64,000 nt of DNA from Lamellibrachia satsuma (GCA_033239005.1 BSQZ01000061.1:1111001-1175000), one strand, 5' to 3'. Shown: positions 1 through 19,886, counted from the first letter of the stretch. Numbers and translations are program-made. Notes: generated by a model from the letters alone, not told the origin.

Positions 1-354
1 TCTAACATACTTTTCACAAAAAGTGAACAAGAAAATTAACAACTATCCCCGGTCTCCAATTATAGATCGAGGGGAGAACCATGTGAGGTGTTTTAAATCC
101 CGCGGTTACTAAACGGAAACGATCGTGTGTAATAGTTTATTCTTCCTGTAGCCGATGTAAATGTATATGCATACGCTGTGCATTGTTTTATATTGTACAC
201 TGTCGGGGTTACCCGGCAATGGCTGGTGTACCAATGACTGCGATGCTATGCTTTGGGGAAACAATGTTCTTGCCGATTCCCGGGTGTTGGTCTATTATTC
301 AAGTCGAAGACTGCTGTGGTTGGAGCTCGAATAAACCAAAAGTCCTTCGTCGCT
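1..354. other. Unassigned sequence at window edge
   Basis: No gene, mobile element or array was recognised. Short open frames here have no recognisable domain and partly run into the 25-bp array that follows. Confidence 0.4.
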
Positions 355-621
355 GTCGCACATGACGTCCATACCAACTGTCGCACATGGCGTCCATACC
401 AACTGTCGCACATGGCGTCCATACCAACTGTCGCACATGGCGTCGATACCAACTGTCGCACATGGCATCGATACCAACTGTCGCACATGGCGTCCATACC
501 AACTGTCGCACATGGCATCCATGCCAACTGTCGCACATGGCGTCCATGCCAACTGTCGCACATGGCGTCAATACCAACTGTCGCACATGGCGTCCATACC
601 AACTGTCGCACATACCAACTG
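355..621. repeat. 25-bp minisatellite, about 10.5 copies
   Basis: Tandem copies of a 25-bp unit (GTCGCACATGGCGTCCATAC plus CAACT), differing at a few positions (GTCC/GTCG/ATCC/ATCG). Because 25 is 1 modulo 3, the same peptide cycles through all frames, which creates overlapping open frames on both strands that are not genes. Confidence 0.95.
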
Positions 622-1010
622 CATTGATCGTTACGTATAGGCACTTTACTCACTGCGGCCACGTGACTTTTCGTTTTGCATGCAACAACGTTGCATCGTG
701 TATACATGCGACCCTGTTTCTTGCCATGTATGTCGCAAGCAACAGCATTCCGCCTTGACCTTTCTCAATGACGTCAACATCGCCTCCTTGCTTGCAACCG
801 CGTTGCATAGTGTAAAGCCGGCTTTAGTGTGTTGGTTTATAGTCATGAATCCAGGTTACTAACCACATTTCAGTTCAATCTGACCTTCCTTTCCAGAGAT
901 AGAGTTCATCAAAAGTTAACCCGACTTTGACTAACTCACGACTTTCAGGTGTTATAACTCCTCTCCTAGGTAACCTACAGGTGTGATGTTGGTGTCATTT
1001 TAGAAATGAG

Positions 1011-2150
1011 AAAAACATGTTTTATTTTAATCCTAGACCTTTGACCTGACCTAAAAAAAATCATGGTCGCTCGGGGTAAGTGAATACTCTGGCTGATCCC
1101 GAAGACGGAGAAAGTTAATAGCCACCTCTCTTTCTTTCTGATCCAGGGACGTGACTATTCCAAGCCACCACCATCCATCATACTGAACTGTGACGTAACC
1201 TTTCACCTCTTCAAACCTGATGACATGTTCTTCAGCTGTCACGGTTTCTTGTCGGGTTTGTGTACTTGTCGAGAATTTACTCACTTTTACTTTGAACAAT
1301 GACACATGACGGAAGCAATGCAACTGTCGGGTCCCTGGCACTGTCCACACACCTTTGCAAAGCAGCTCTCAAGCAGTTTCCCTCAGCTTCCCAGTCTCCG
1401 ACAGTGAAGTATTCAACATTTAAGGAGGGAACATTTTGCTTTGTAAACTCGTACAGTTCTCCGAACATCTCCTCGAGTAACTTCATAAGATGTGGTTGAA
1501 ACAGGTGGACTGTAATGGTGTCATGGTGTCAGGCACTCAGAGACAGCAACACGTGACACATGCTTTGACACTCCGTTCTCCAACCAGCAACAAACATGTG
1601 TGGATGGTAGCTTGAGCATTGTTCCAGTGATATGACTGGACCTCATCTTGCATTACAAATGTGAAGTTCTCTGCAAAATCTCCCACAACAAGTACCTCCT
1701 TTTCACCCAGCATGTTGTCTTGCAGGTCTTTGCAGCATGATGTTTGTACTTTCCCAATGAAATCTTGAAGTACGAGATGTTGCAGATGTTTTGATGTCTC
1801 CGCTAGCTACAGGTCATCGTACTGTTTATACAAATATTAAGTATACCAATATATACAGATAATTACCTTATAGGAAGAGAATATGCAGATAACATAACAC
1901 AGTACATTCTAGTAAGGCAGCCCCATTTGTGTACTGAAAGATCATGTGACTAATTAATTCTTACCACACCACTAGAGTAACGTGAGATGATGGTGCATTC
2001 AAAATTCAATAACTCCTAAAGTATTGCAATGCGCATAATAAAACTTTCAGTGATTATTGCCAAATATATATGCTTCAACATAAAAATTAAAATAACATGA
2101 TTTTTGCTAGGTCAGGTTAAAGATTAGTAAACAACATGTTTTTAATTTTT
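1011..2150 (-). mobile_element. Inverted-repeat-flanked element around an uncharacterised protein relic
   Basis: The segment at 1011-1064 and the reverse complement of 2096-2150 share about 55 bp at roughly 80% by eye, including the common core ACCTGACCTA followed by an A-rich run and ATCATG. They bracket a decayed coding region on the minus strand. This is the layout of a DNA transposon with subterminal or terminal inverted repeats. The exact ends and target duplication were not resolved, so the superfamily is left open. Confidence 0.5.
1065..1822 (-). pseudogene. Decayed gene of a multicopy transposon-like protein family
   Basis: Reading the minus strand from about 1822 gives a stretch containing VVGDFAENFTFVMQDEVQS, YHWNNAQATIH, then after stops and frame changes MKLLEEMFGELYEF, VPGTRQLHCF and VTVQYDGWWWLGIVTS. 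I recognise this order (a VVGDFAEN block, HWNNAQATIH, a TIPGTR-like block, a YDGxWWxGIV block) from long uncharacterised proteins present in many copies in cnidarians, molluscs and fish. The acidic blocks could belong to a DDE-type nuclease, but that is inference. Several frameshifts and a stop after the HWNN block show this copy is dead. Confidence 0.6.
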
Positions 2151-2303
2151 TTGGTGTTTATAACCACCACTCTCGGAAAGTAATGCCACTAAGCGGCAAT
2201 CGAATCAGATACAGACGGCGTCGAACAATGTCATATTCTACTTTATTGATTACAGATCACTGGGAAAGTTTATTCCAGATCGGCTTACAGATGCGGCCAT
2301 GCA

Positions 2304-2427
2304 CGGACAGACATACAGACAGACAGACAGACAGACAGACCGAGAGACAGACCGACCGACAAACAGACAGACAGACAGAGACAGGCAGACAGAGACAGAC
2401 AAACAGACAGACAGACAGAAAGACAGA
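2304..2427. repeat. (CAGA)n microsatellite
   Basis: Interrupted tetranucleotide run of CAGA/GACA type. It lies downstream of the CXorf65-like stop codon. A TTTATT on the plus strand near 2242 reads AATAAA on the minus strand, so the array may sit in that gene's 3' untranslated region. Confidence 0.9.
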
Positions 2428-2536
2428 CTTTGCTTCATAGATTAGAGGCATCGTGCATATTGCCAATAGCACGACATGAAATTATCACTAAATATTACTA
2501 AAAAAACAAGACAGTGGTTTATGTAGTTCAACTTGA

Positions 2537-9535
<6,999 letters not shown>

Positions 9536-9866
9536 TGTCGCGTTCGTCCATGCGCGATGTCAACTCTCAAGTGTCCGTCTGCGCGGGCAGGCAAGCAAGG
9601 AAAATCGTGCCCAATCGCCGACGACTCTTTGTTTTCTTATACCATACTTAGATATGTGATGGATTGCGTAAATAGTGCAGCTTCTACAACCGCCCAGACA
9701 TCGAGTGAATGGCTTCGATTACTTTATGAATCCTAGTGTCGGCGTGTGTCTGTTGAACTACAGAACCGTCGCAATTCTGTAAAGAAACGCACAACCCAAT
9801 ATTATATTGTGTAATCAATTGCTTCGAGACATCCATTGTTCGAATACATTTTAAAGCGTCGTTACC

Positions 9867-10110
<244 letters not shown>

Positions 10111-10119
10111 GGGATGACA

Positions 10120-10950
10120 GCCTTGACTTCCTGTACACATCAAGGCTTTGGCGTTTTCAATGACATCTCACCTATTGTTCTAGGACATATTAGTAAATGT
10201 AGGTATCTCCAATGTCACCTTATATGTTTACTATGTTGATACATAATAATATATGTGTATGTATATATGTGTGCACCTTCGTGATCTCGGTGTATAGCGC
10301 AGAATTAAAGTACACCAGATAGAACGAATCAGTTGCGCTTGGGAAACCGGTGATTACAAATTTATTAATCGATGGCTATGTAAACCTGTCCAAAAGATTT
10401 GTTCTAGTTTTAATACCGTGAAAGTGCCAGACTTGCACGTTGTGTATAATAACTGATGCCCTACCTGCAAAACGTATCAGCACACAACATCCGGTTAGTC
10501 CAACGAAAGGCACGCCAATAGAAAGATCCTAGTGAATGTAGCTGATAAGTTTCCGAAGCGTGCCATGCACACGAACGAGTTTCCGTCTTTGACCTACCCA
10601 CACGTACACACACGCATTATATGCGTAAATTTGCTGCAACCACAATGTCGTGATTAAGTTTGCAAGTTCCTTTGAGTTGTTGCTAATGCGGGTCTCGAGT
10701 AGGCGTATTGTAGCGACTTAGACAATGCCTGTTTATTGCCTCAGTGCCTACTTAAAGTCTTAGTAGACTGCAGCGACAAAGTCGGTCAGCTTCGTTATTG
10801 GTCCTAATTAGCCGAGGCCGCTGTGTACAGTTTTAGACGTTTGGCCTGTAAGAAGATAAGCGTGCGCGCGTGCACGTGTGCACGCGTGCACGTAGGCAGC
10901 AAACATGTAAGTAAGCAAGAAAATATAGAGTAATGAAAATACAAGCAAAA
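10120..10950. other. Intergenic, nothing recognised
   Basis: No domain-bearing open frame. A short purine/pyrimidine alternating patch (GTGCGCGCGTGCACGTG and neighbours, near 10860-10895) precedes the GT array and could adopt Z-DNA. Confidence 0.4.
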
Positions 10951-10957
10951 AACAAGA

Positions 10958-10988
<31 letters not shown>

Positions 10989-11071
10989 TGGGCGTGCGAT
11001 TGCGTGTACCTTAGTGCGTGCGTGTGTGTGTGTGTGTGTGTGTGTGCGCGTGCGCGTGTGCGTGCGCGTAT

Positions 11072-11124
<53 letters not shown>

Positions 11125-11282
11125 TGTGTGTGTACCTGTGTGTGTGCGTGTGTGTGTGAGTTCGTGCGTGTGTATGTGCGTGGGCCTGTGTGTGTGTGTG
11201 CGTGTGTGCGTGCGTGTGCGTGTGTGCGTGTGTGCGTATGCCTGTGTGTGTGCGTGTGTGCTTGCTTGCGTGTGTGGGTGTA
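10958..11282. repeat. (GT)n-rich compound microsatellite
   Basis: About 320 bp of GT with GC interruptions. The Cys-Val and Thr-His open frames on the two strands are repeat artefacts. Confidence 0.97.
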
Positions 11283-11399
11283 AAGAAGGAAAACGTAGAT
11301 TGCGAGGGCTGGAGAGGGAGCGCGAATGGGTGACAGATTGAGCGACGCAGAAAAGAGGGAGGGGAAATAGATAGGTAGGTAGATAGATAGATCGAGAAA

Positions 11400-12060
11400 G
11401 AGAGGGAGTAGAATTGTATTTATTTTTCACGTACGTCGATCGAATACCCGCTGTCTGATAGCGCATGACCACGTTGCTTTCGCCAATTCTGCCGCACGGT
11501 AAGTCCACCGTCTGGAACAGAAGTAATTAGCTGGACATGAACATCGGTAGTAGGAATCAGAACGACCCGGCTACAGATATGCTTCTGGACCCGTGCCAAG
11601 GCCATAATGACGTGTGTTGATCGGTAAATTTTGAGCGCAATCACAGGTTTTGGAGTCCGTTACAGGTAATTGCTATCGGCACTTCTATGTTTTTGTATCG
11701 ATCGAAGCGGCGACACAGTCGACGGTCCCGCCTGGAAGGCGTGCAGGTCATTTTCAGGCGAAGTAATGACGATGTAAACGTAACTGTGTTAGGATCTGCA
11801 TTATGTCGCTATTATCGCGTGGTAACATTCTGCAGAATTCCTTGCACGCATGGTCGTGTCTAATTTCGAGGAAGCGGCCGTCGATTGCTTGTCACGACGT
11901 GTTCCTCGAAACGAAGAAACGTGGTTGTCTTGTAAGGTGAAATCGGCGTACGATTTATCTGCTAAAAGGTTCAGTCGGTGCTCAGCTATAATTGAGAAAG
12001 TTGTCGTTTTAATTATCTGGGACACGTGGGACAGACGACGCAGAAACAGAGTGACGTAAC
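11400..12060. other. Moderately GC-rich block with unassigned open frames
   Basis: Several short open frames on both strands (for example minus 11644-11420 and plus 11850-12059) contain no motif I recognise. A consensus-like donor (CACG|GTAAGT) occurs on the plus strand near 11500. No set of exons with matching phases could be assembled. Confidence 0.3.
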
Positions 12061-12313
12061 CAGGATTTTTGTTCAGACATTCACATCACACATGGGCCAC
12101 CAATTCGCGATTATCACACAACCGAACAGGTTCGCAGATTTACAACGATATTGATTTTATTTACGTAAGCAACACAGAAACACATATAATGATATGTTGC
12201 CCTGAAAAACTGTCGCGAAAATAACGCGACAGCCGGGACTGATATTGCGAATTCATGACTTCCAGACAGTAAATTGAATTAGAAGTAACATGCGTCTAGA
12301 CTGCATGTAACAT

Positions 12314-12556
12314 GGCAACCTATATGAGAACGGCGTGCACGGCAACCTATATGAGAACGGCGTGCACGGCAACCTATATGAGAACGGCGTGCACGGCAAC
12401 CTATATGAGAACGGCGTGCACGGCAACCTATATGAGAACGGCGTGCACGGCAACCTATATGAGAACGGCGTGCACGGCAACCTATATGAGAACGGCGTGC
12501 ACGGCAACCTATATGAGAACGGCGTGCACGGCAACCTATATGAGAACGGTGCGCAC
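12314..12556. repeat. 27-bp minisatellite, 9 copies
   Basis: Nine almost identical units of GGCAACCTATATGAGAACGG plus CGTGCAC. The period is a multiple of three, so one strand reads a perfect nine-residue peptide repeat (ATYMRTACT). The last unit and its 3' flank resemble 49325-49430, so the array lies inside a dispersed repeat. Confidence 0.97.
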
Positions 12557-12979
12557 AGTAAAGTATAAACAATGACTATGCATAAAGAAAGGTCTCATAT
12601 TGACACACACTTACATATATCTGACAAGAGTGAACCACAAATAGGTAAAAATGTGTAGGAATATCCACAAGCCAATGGCTTCTTTGTGAACTTTGTCAAA
12701 TGTTGCTCTGGATAGCAATCTTGGTACGTTCACCCTTAGACTGTTCGCCGCTGTCGGCCTCAAGCTTGCTTACAACGGTATCTGCAGAACTGTAATAACC
12801 TCACCAACATTATTACTGAACTATGGTCATATATAGTTGCTATGCAATTTCGAGAGACATTTATGAGATTTGGTTTGTGCTTGTGCAGTAGTACACTGAA
12901 TTGTTAGAATGTCAGACTTTCAACCAAGAAGACGACTCGAGTTTGAATCAGCTCAGGATAACTATACATTATACTACTT

Positions 12980-14560
12980 TTGACTAATTTGACGTAAGCC
13001 TGTTCACTTCCCGGTGAGGCCATCCACGACTCCTTTCCATCGGACACGGCTTCCAGCGCTTTTCATTTGTATTCTGCTTTTGACATATTTTTATTTCTCT
13101 GCGGCAAGTATTTTTTTCCTTTTGCCCTGAGGGTCCCATGTAAGCGGCTGTCTCGTACTGTGTTGTGTTGGCTTCCTGAGAGTATGGCCTATCCAGCTCC
13201 AATTTTTCCTTCTAATTTCATGTTCGATTGGATCCTAGTTTGTTCTTTCTCATAGTGTTTCATTGGTAATTGCTTCTGGCCACCATATCCTTAGAATTCT
13301 TCTTAGACATTTACTTACAACAGTTTGGATCTTCTGTAGCATGAATTTTATGGTACGCATTGTCTCGGATCCATACATTCCCATAGGCAAGGCAACATTT
13401 GAGTTAAAGTACGTAGCTTGGTTGGTATTGAAGTTTCTCTGGACTTCCGTATCTTATTAAGCACGATGAAGGCTGCCCTTGCTTCCCCCCAATCATAGCC
13501 CTTACCTCAAAATAGGCTCCTCCATTTGTGTCCACGATGCTTCCTAGATATGAGGAAGACTGTACGTCATCCAGGACGTCTCCTTGTAGTGTAATTGGGC
13601 TGTTGTTCTTGCTGTTGATATTCGTGATCTTGGTTTAACCTTTGTTCACATTCAGTCCTAACGTGACTACAGTTGTTTGTTCACATTCAGTCCTAACGTG
13701 ACTACAGTTGTTTGTTCACATTCAGTCCTAACGTGACTACCGTTGTTTGTTCACATTCAGTCCTAACGTGACTACAGTTTTGTTTGTTCACATTCAATCC
13801 TAACGTGACTACAGTTGTTTGTTCACATTCAGTCCTAACGTGACTACAGTTGTTTGTTCACATTCAATCCTAACGTGACTACAGTTGTTTGTTCACATTC
13901 AGTCCTAACGTGACTAAAGTTGTTTGTTCACATTCAGTATTAACGTGACTACAGTTGTTTGTTCACATTCAGTCCTAACGTTACTAAAGTTGTTTGTTCA
14001 CATTCAGTCCTAACTTGACTACAGTTGTTTCTATTAGTGATGTTTTTTCTTGAATTTGCTTCTTGTTGTGTGAAAGAAGAGACAGATCATCGGCAAAGTC
14101 AAGATCATCTAGCTGTTCCCATAGTGTCCATTGTGAATCGTGTTTTGTCCTTCGGCATATGTCCTCATGGTCCAGTCGATGACCGCCAAGAACAGACGTG
14201 GTGACAGTGTGCATCCCTGTCTCACGCCATTCTTTGCCTCAAATTGGTATATTATGGTCTTCCCTTCGTGTAGTCATCCGCAGGTCATTCCCTTGTATGT
14301 TGTTTTGATTATCGAAGTGAACTTCTTTTGTATTCCATAGTGTCTCATTAGCTCCCAAGTGGTCCCACGGTCTAAGCTATCAAAGGCTTTTTCCGAGTAA
14401 AACAAAATAATGTAAACAGGAAAGTTTGATTACATTGACTGTTCGATTATAATGCGAAGTGTTGCCATATGGTCAGTGCATGATCTTTCCTGACTGGAGC
14501 CTGCTTGATGGTCCCTTAGTTTTGAGTTGAGTGCCACAGTCTGTCCAGATTGATTCTGTT
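12980..14560 (-). mobile_element. Non-LTR retrotransposon reverse-transcriptase relic split by a minisatellite
   Basis: On the minus strand from about 14560: a KAFDSLDRGTTWELMRHYG-like motif A, a GVRQGCTLSP-like motif B near 14220, then QLDDLDFADDLSLLSHNKKQ (motif C with FADD intact) and VVKLGLNVNK (motif D) at 14130-13990. After the array, the minus strand resumes with a SSYLG block near 13560 and the C-terminal WIGHTLRKP block near 13190. Many stops and frameshifts make it dead. Confidence 0.82.
13641..14030. repeat. 35-bp minisatellite amplified from reverse-transcriptase motif D
   Basis: About 11 units of 35 bp (TTTGTTCACATTCAGTCCTA plus ACGTGACTACAGTTG) with scattered changes. Read on the minus strand, one unit encodes LGLNVNKQL, the motif D segment of the enclosing LINE, so the unit is a piece of the LINE itself. 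The 35-bp period is not a multiple of three and destroys the frame. Confidence 0.95.
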
Positions 14561-14599
14561 TTATTGTAAATTTTGTTTGGTAAGGTAACCACTGCGTCG

Positions 14600-16690
14600 T
14601 TGCCATCTACGATACGGCAGCTCGAATGTCGTTCGCGCACTGTGTGTGGCAGATACAGTCATGGGGCATAGCAAATATGTGGTTATGCAAGAACTGATCG
14701 TTGTTATTATGAGCTCTATACACGTTTCTCTAAAGAATGCGTCCTGCAATTGAACCAGGAATACCTGCTGAGCATTCTTGGATTGACCTATATGCTGCTA
14801 TTTAGACGTACATTATGTGAATGTGGTGTTTGAAAGCGGCAAGTGTAAAGTGGCAGCACGCCAGCAGAATAGATTTCGTCGCTGCTCTGGAATTCTGACC
14901 GTTGCTTGGAGAACTTAACTATCATGAATGGCAATTATGCCTCCTCTAGTTGTAGCATATATAATAGTAGCACATGCCTTGGATTCGTTATCTCTTTGTC
15001 TGTTTTGAAGGAGGTATTGATTGCGGTAGTTATTGAACCTGGTCAATCCATGTATCATTTGATCCTGGCAACGCATGAAATGCTAACAAATCCTTCGGGG
15101 TTTCTGCTGTCTGTGGACGACACATGACATCGTCGAGATAACTGTGGTAATGGGCGAGGAGATGACAATCTGAAACTAAGAGCCTTTGTAATATCAAGAC
15201 AGCCTATGCCAGTACCATTCACATTCAACTCACCCGATTTACGTATCTTGAAAGGTTAATTTGACAGGATAACCAATAGCGAAATCGTTAAACTGCAACA
15301 GAAACACTCGCAAATTGGATGGTTTTCTGAATAAATGCACCACGAAGTTTAGTCAAGAGTAAGTATTTGTTTATCTACAAACAATTCCAAAGAACATCGA
15401 ATGAATAATTAGCAACGTGACTTGAAATATTGTTCTTAGACATTACAACTTCCGGGGCTACAGAACTGTAGCGTACAATGGGAGTGACATCAGTTAATTG
15501 GAAAATGCGTCATCCAAAAGGAGATGACGTGTTGACTGAGCGCCAAATCATCATGTTTACTGTTCACCTGGTATTTGCGTACGCTCATGAATTATGGTAT
15601 ACCTCCATGAAATTGAAAACCCACTTTAGTCTGCATCAAAAATGTTCTTTTGTCTGCTTTAAATACCATCGTTGTCTCACGTGCATGTGCAAAGCCAATT
15701 TTAGTGTGTTCTTTCTTCTCCCAGGAAATCCTATTTATGCCAATAACATATATCCACAGTCGCGGCATGTTTAAGATTCCCACGTTTTTAAACAAGTTAT
15801 ATTAGCAATGCTATCAAAGCGTTCTGGTGAATTCCTCTCGTAGAAATATTGCTCCTATGCTGTCGAAACGTAACCGACCCAGCGCGCATGACGTCAACCC
15901 CACCACATATCCCACATGTCTGTGTAATCAATTACAGCATACATGCTGTTTCCTCGCGCTGGTCGCTATTCTGCTGATGTTGCAATATTTCTACACCTTT
16001 GTTCTTGGCGAAACCAGGGCAACTTTCTCGGTTCAACCAGGTGCATATATTTCTTAGCAATGTACGCTGTCTCTTCCGTGTCAGCTATCTTAAGCCTACA
16101 AGAATGGACACATCTTTATAGGAACGAATAACATTATGTACTCTCTCGGACACAACATGTATTGTGGCCTACGACTAGCGCGTCTTCGCACTGCTAATAG
16201 CCGTGCCTGCTTTTTTCTATTTTGGCTAGCCGTGGATACATTTTAGTTCCTGCCAACCACCAGAACATTGAACATGTTAACATGTTTTCGCTACATCTAC
16301 TGCACTTCTGCCCATATAACACGACACGTGAGTATTTATGATGACCTTTTTTGGTATTGAACGATTTCTTCTTCGCATTCAACGATTACACGTTCACATA
16401 TGCATAGGCCATAGTACATGGGTCGATTCAGCTTTGAACTTGACCAAGCGTCCCCCTTCGCATATTCAATAGTGAGGTTATTCTTGGCAAGAAGCTGCAT
16501 TTGGAATGATCTGTCTCGGCCTTAAACAAGAAATATAACAAGATTGTCATCCAAGGCCACAAGCTCCGTATGACAATTGGACAAGGAAGCCGTCCAAGGC
16601 CACAAGCTCCGGATGGCAAGTGGACAAGGAAATCATGAACTTAATGAGTGTTCAACAATGTCTTAAGCCTTACCATCACGAATCTGTTGT
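14600..16690. other. Intergenic, nothing recognised
   Basis: Only short open frames without domains. No array or inverted repeat was noticed. Confidence 0.35.
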
Positions 16691-17848
16691 GATTTGATGA
16701 ATTGGCTAATGAGATATAATTGTTTGTCGCCTATTAGCAATGCATCGCTATAGGCGGGAGCCGCAGAGATGCCTTATCAACAATGCAACTTGAGCTTGCC
16801 AAGCATTGATGCCACTGAATTGCTGTAGTGGTATCTGCGCATACGTAACTCCACTTCTCTGTTGACCATTTCAACCTTTTGAATTAACTAATTGCTTAAT
16901 TGTATAAAGGTATAATACGTTGCAGGTCCATTCCAGTTACGAACGAACACGGACTGTTACGGCGTAGAGGTTTTAATGTGCATATACATTTTTGATAATT
17001 GGTTGACCAAGTCGGTTCCAGTTAAGACCTGGTGACACAGTGGCGATCGCACCAAGTAAACCGTCTGGCACAACCGCGCCATTACCACCTACTGCGATAG
17101 GAGCCAAAAATCGAAAGGTGACCTAATAAACATAATGACAATCATGTCGCCATGTTAATAATGGTTCTATTTGCAAGCAAGACATTTCAACACACACACA
17201 CGTCTGCACTGAACCGATGTCGCCCGTAAGATGTCTGGCTCACGACATGGTGAATTGCTCCACAACAGTGGCGTTCAGTTGCTGCGAGGGGTCAACCAGT
17301 TTGGACAGTAATAAACCGTGGGAAAACCGCTTTGTCATGGACAGTCAATGACAACGTCATAGTGTTTGCCTGCAGCACTGCCACCTGCCTGCTGACATGT
17401 GTTGTCGTTTACTGACTAAAATACAAAACGTGCAAATATCATTGACACACATACAAATATCCGCTTTATGTAATCATTAGACAGGCTCATGTCTTCAAAA
17501 TGGTTCATTAAACATCACACACGTTTGCTGACGCAAGCAAAGTTGTACATGCACAGAAAAGGTAAACAAAATAAAGATATGTTACCTACTAATGCAAGAC
17601 CTTTGGCCTTTTTGTATATGTTCAAATAAGAAAATATAGTGCAGATGTAACCACTAAACATCTCAAAATGTAAATAGCATATAGCGAACTCGTACATATG
17701 GTTTTAGCTGAGGACATTTTCTATTTCATGTGGTGCATCCCTCGATAATCAGGTTCGGCTGTTCACCTTTGCCCTTTCGAGATTTCCCCACGTTATTTTC
17801 TGTCTTCCTCCTCCCTTCCACCACCCTCTTCTGTTTTCCATGCTATCT

Positions 17849-18080
17849 TTTTTAATCTTTCCTCACTCATTATGTGTATGTGTCCTATTGATATTTTTTA
17901 ATCATTCCTCACTCATTATGTGTATGTGTCCTATTGATATTTTTTAATCTTTCCTCACTCATTATGTGTATGTGTCCTATTGATATTTTTTAATCTTTCC
18001 TCACTCATTATGTGTATGTGTCCTATTGATATTTTTTAATCTTTCCTCACTCATTATGTGTATGTATCCTATTGATATTC
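17849..18080. repeat. 46-bp minisatellite, 5 copies
   Basis: AT-rich unit of 46 bp starting TTTTTAATCTTTCCTCACTC and ending CCTATTGATAT, repeated five times with one or two substitutions. Confidence 0.95.
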
Positions 18081-18099
18081 AACTAACCACATCCTGTAA

Positions 18100-19240
18100 A
18101 ATAATAATAGTTAGCTGGAATAATTGATCAATTCCCACCATTCTAGTAAAGTTACGTAAACGATATTAGCCCAAATTGATTATTATAGTAATGAATGTCC
18201 GTTTTGACAAACAAAGTAATTTGTGATGCAAAAATTAATTACTGATAAATCAAAGCATTCACTAGTGTTCCGTTTAATTACTGTTTCATAATTCATGTGT
18301 GAATTCTATGCGTTTGCGATGAAGGCCGTTGCTGTTTATAAAATCAATGACTCAGCTTGTGCCTGTGTGTTCTGAGTCACGTGCTGTTTGAGCTCAAGCG
18401 GGTGTGTCGCTGTATCCTGGAAGATCGATGTTGCATCTCATTTCATGGCGACATTAATAGTATACGATGAGCAAAGAGACGTACTTCAAGTACAAAGGTC
18501 GGCCCGAACAGTATTATATAATAGAACCACCTACCGAATGAGGCGGGAGAAACGGCAGAGGAGAAAAGAGAAAGAGGGGAGCAAGCCTAACTCCCACCCG
18601 GAACCTCCTGCCTCCACTGCGTCAAGATATGCAGATCAAGATTCTTGCTCATGAGTCACCTCAATATACAGGACCGACCTTGGCAGATGTCATCTTCGTT
18701 CATAGGAATTGTCGATGAAAAAATATCTTGTCTGATCAAACAATCAGATCAACAGCTGCAGTTCATAGACCACTAATTCATTTGTCTGCCAATGACATAC
18801 GATAACTATTTGGCAAACCATCAATTGTCCTTTAGATGGGCCAATTAAAAGTCACCCGACCGAATCGCGAAAGAGTAGTGTCAAGTTTACAATCGTCTGA
18901 ACGAATTTCATACAAGTCAGTGGATGCTTAAAAAGTTGTCAGAGGAAACCAAAGGACACTAATTCAGATGTATTGCCAGCAGACTACATGTATATTAAGA
19001 AGCGCTACCTAACTTTAGCACATACGATCTCGGCGTTATTATGAAGTAATAGCATAACAGATAATATACGTTCGATGATAATTTCATTTCACTCTACGAG
19101 ACTAGGCGACGATTGACGTTAACCATGAGCCTAATTGGTCAACTGTAGACTGGTAAATGTTGAATGATGGCGAAAAAGTCACAGAAGTCATGTTAAGATC
19201 AATAACATTTACATACACAGAAGGGAGTCGTATCCGTGTC
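18100..19240. other. Intergenic, nothing recognised
   Basis: An 88-residue open frame (18388-18654, plus) has a basic RREKRQRRKEKEG run but no known domain. Otherwise AT-rich and featureless. Confidence 0.35.
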
Positions 19241-19249
19241 CCCAATTGA

Positions 19250-19668
19250 TTTGCAGGTTTGACGGCACAGTGGCGACGAGGCGTACGATCAAAGCTGCTT
19301 GTAGAAAGGACATCGGAAAGAGCGAGCCGGGGTAAACTCGATCGATGCGTGAGTTCGTGGGTATCGCAGCGTGCGTCGACAGCCGTCGGTTCATTCAGCA
19401 ACAAACGGTGGCGACGCGTGCATGTGTGGAGGCCAAGCTGCCAGTGTTTACCGGTGATCACCGCATTGCACGGTAACGGTGATCGGCGGTCCGTCGTTCT
19501 GGCTGTCTCGGCGCGATGCTTCAGCAGCGCTTGACGTACCGTGAAGAACCCACGGTCAGGATGACGCCGCGAATCATCGGGACGCTAGGGACGCCGCGAT
19601 ATACGTAGTGGCGCACGACCATCACTTTGTGGTACTGTTGCTAATGGACGTACGAAAATAAACTAAAG
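19250..19668 (+). promoter_or_regulatory. CpG-rich block, candidate 5' non-coding exon of the CD36-like gene
   Basis: Distinctly CpG-rich against AT-rich flanks. It ends in a good donor, CTAAAG|GTAAGA, at 19668. The next acceptor-like site, CTCTCTCCTTAG|GTTTC at 20315, opens the exon holding the CD36-like start codon, so a spliced 5' leader is plausible. The transcription start is not determined. The 119-residue minus-strand and 91-residue plus-strand open frames here have no known domain. Confidence 0.4.
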
Positions 19669-19785
19669 GTAAGAATAATTACAGGGAGAGTGAATACGTG
19701 GATGAAAACGGCTGACGTAACGTGTAATTAACAAAGCTGAGGTTGTGTAATTAGTGTTGCAAGATTTATGACAACGCCGGTAGCA

Positions 19786-19791
19786 CACACA

Positions 19792-19864
<73 letters not shown>

Positions 19865-19886
19865 GCAAGCAAGCAAGCACGCACGC
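19786..19886. repeat. (ACGC)n microsatellite
   Basis: About 20 ACGC units followed by AAGC variants. Similar ACGC arrays recur at 36770, 40318 and 53250. Confidence 0.97.

Noticed and set aside
11400..12060. Candidate exons in a GC-richer block
   Set aside because: A donor-like site and open frames exist, but no combination with consistent phases or a known domain could be built.
16690..17060. Possible solo LTR (TATA-like TTGTATAAAGG near 16897, and a TGGTGACACAGTGGCGATCG end resembling an LTR/primer-site junction)
   Set aside because: No second LTR, no TG...CA pair of termini with a target duplication, and no gag or pol sequence was found.
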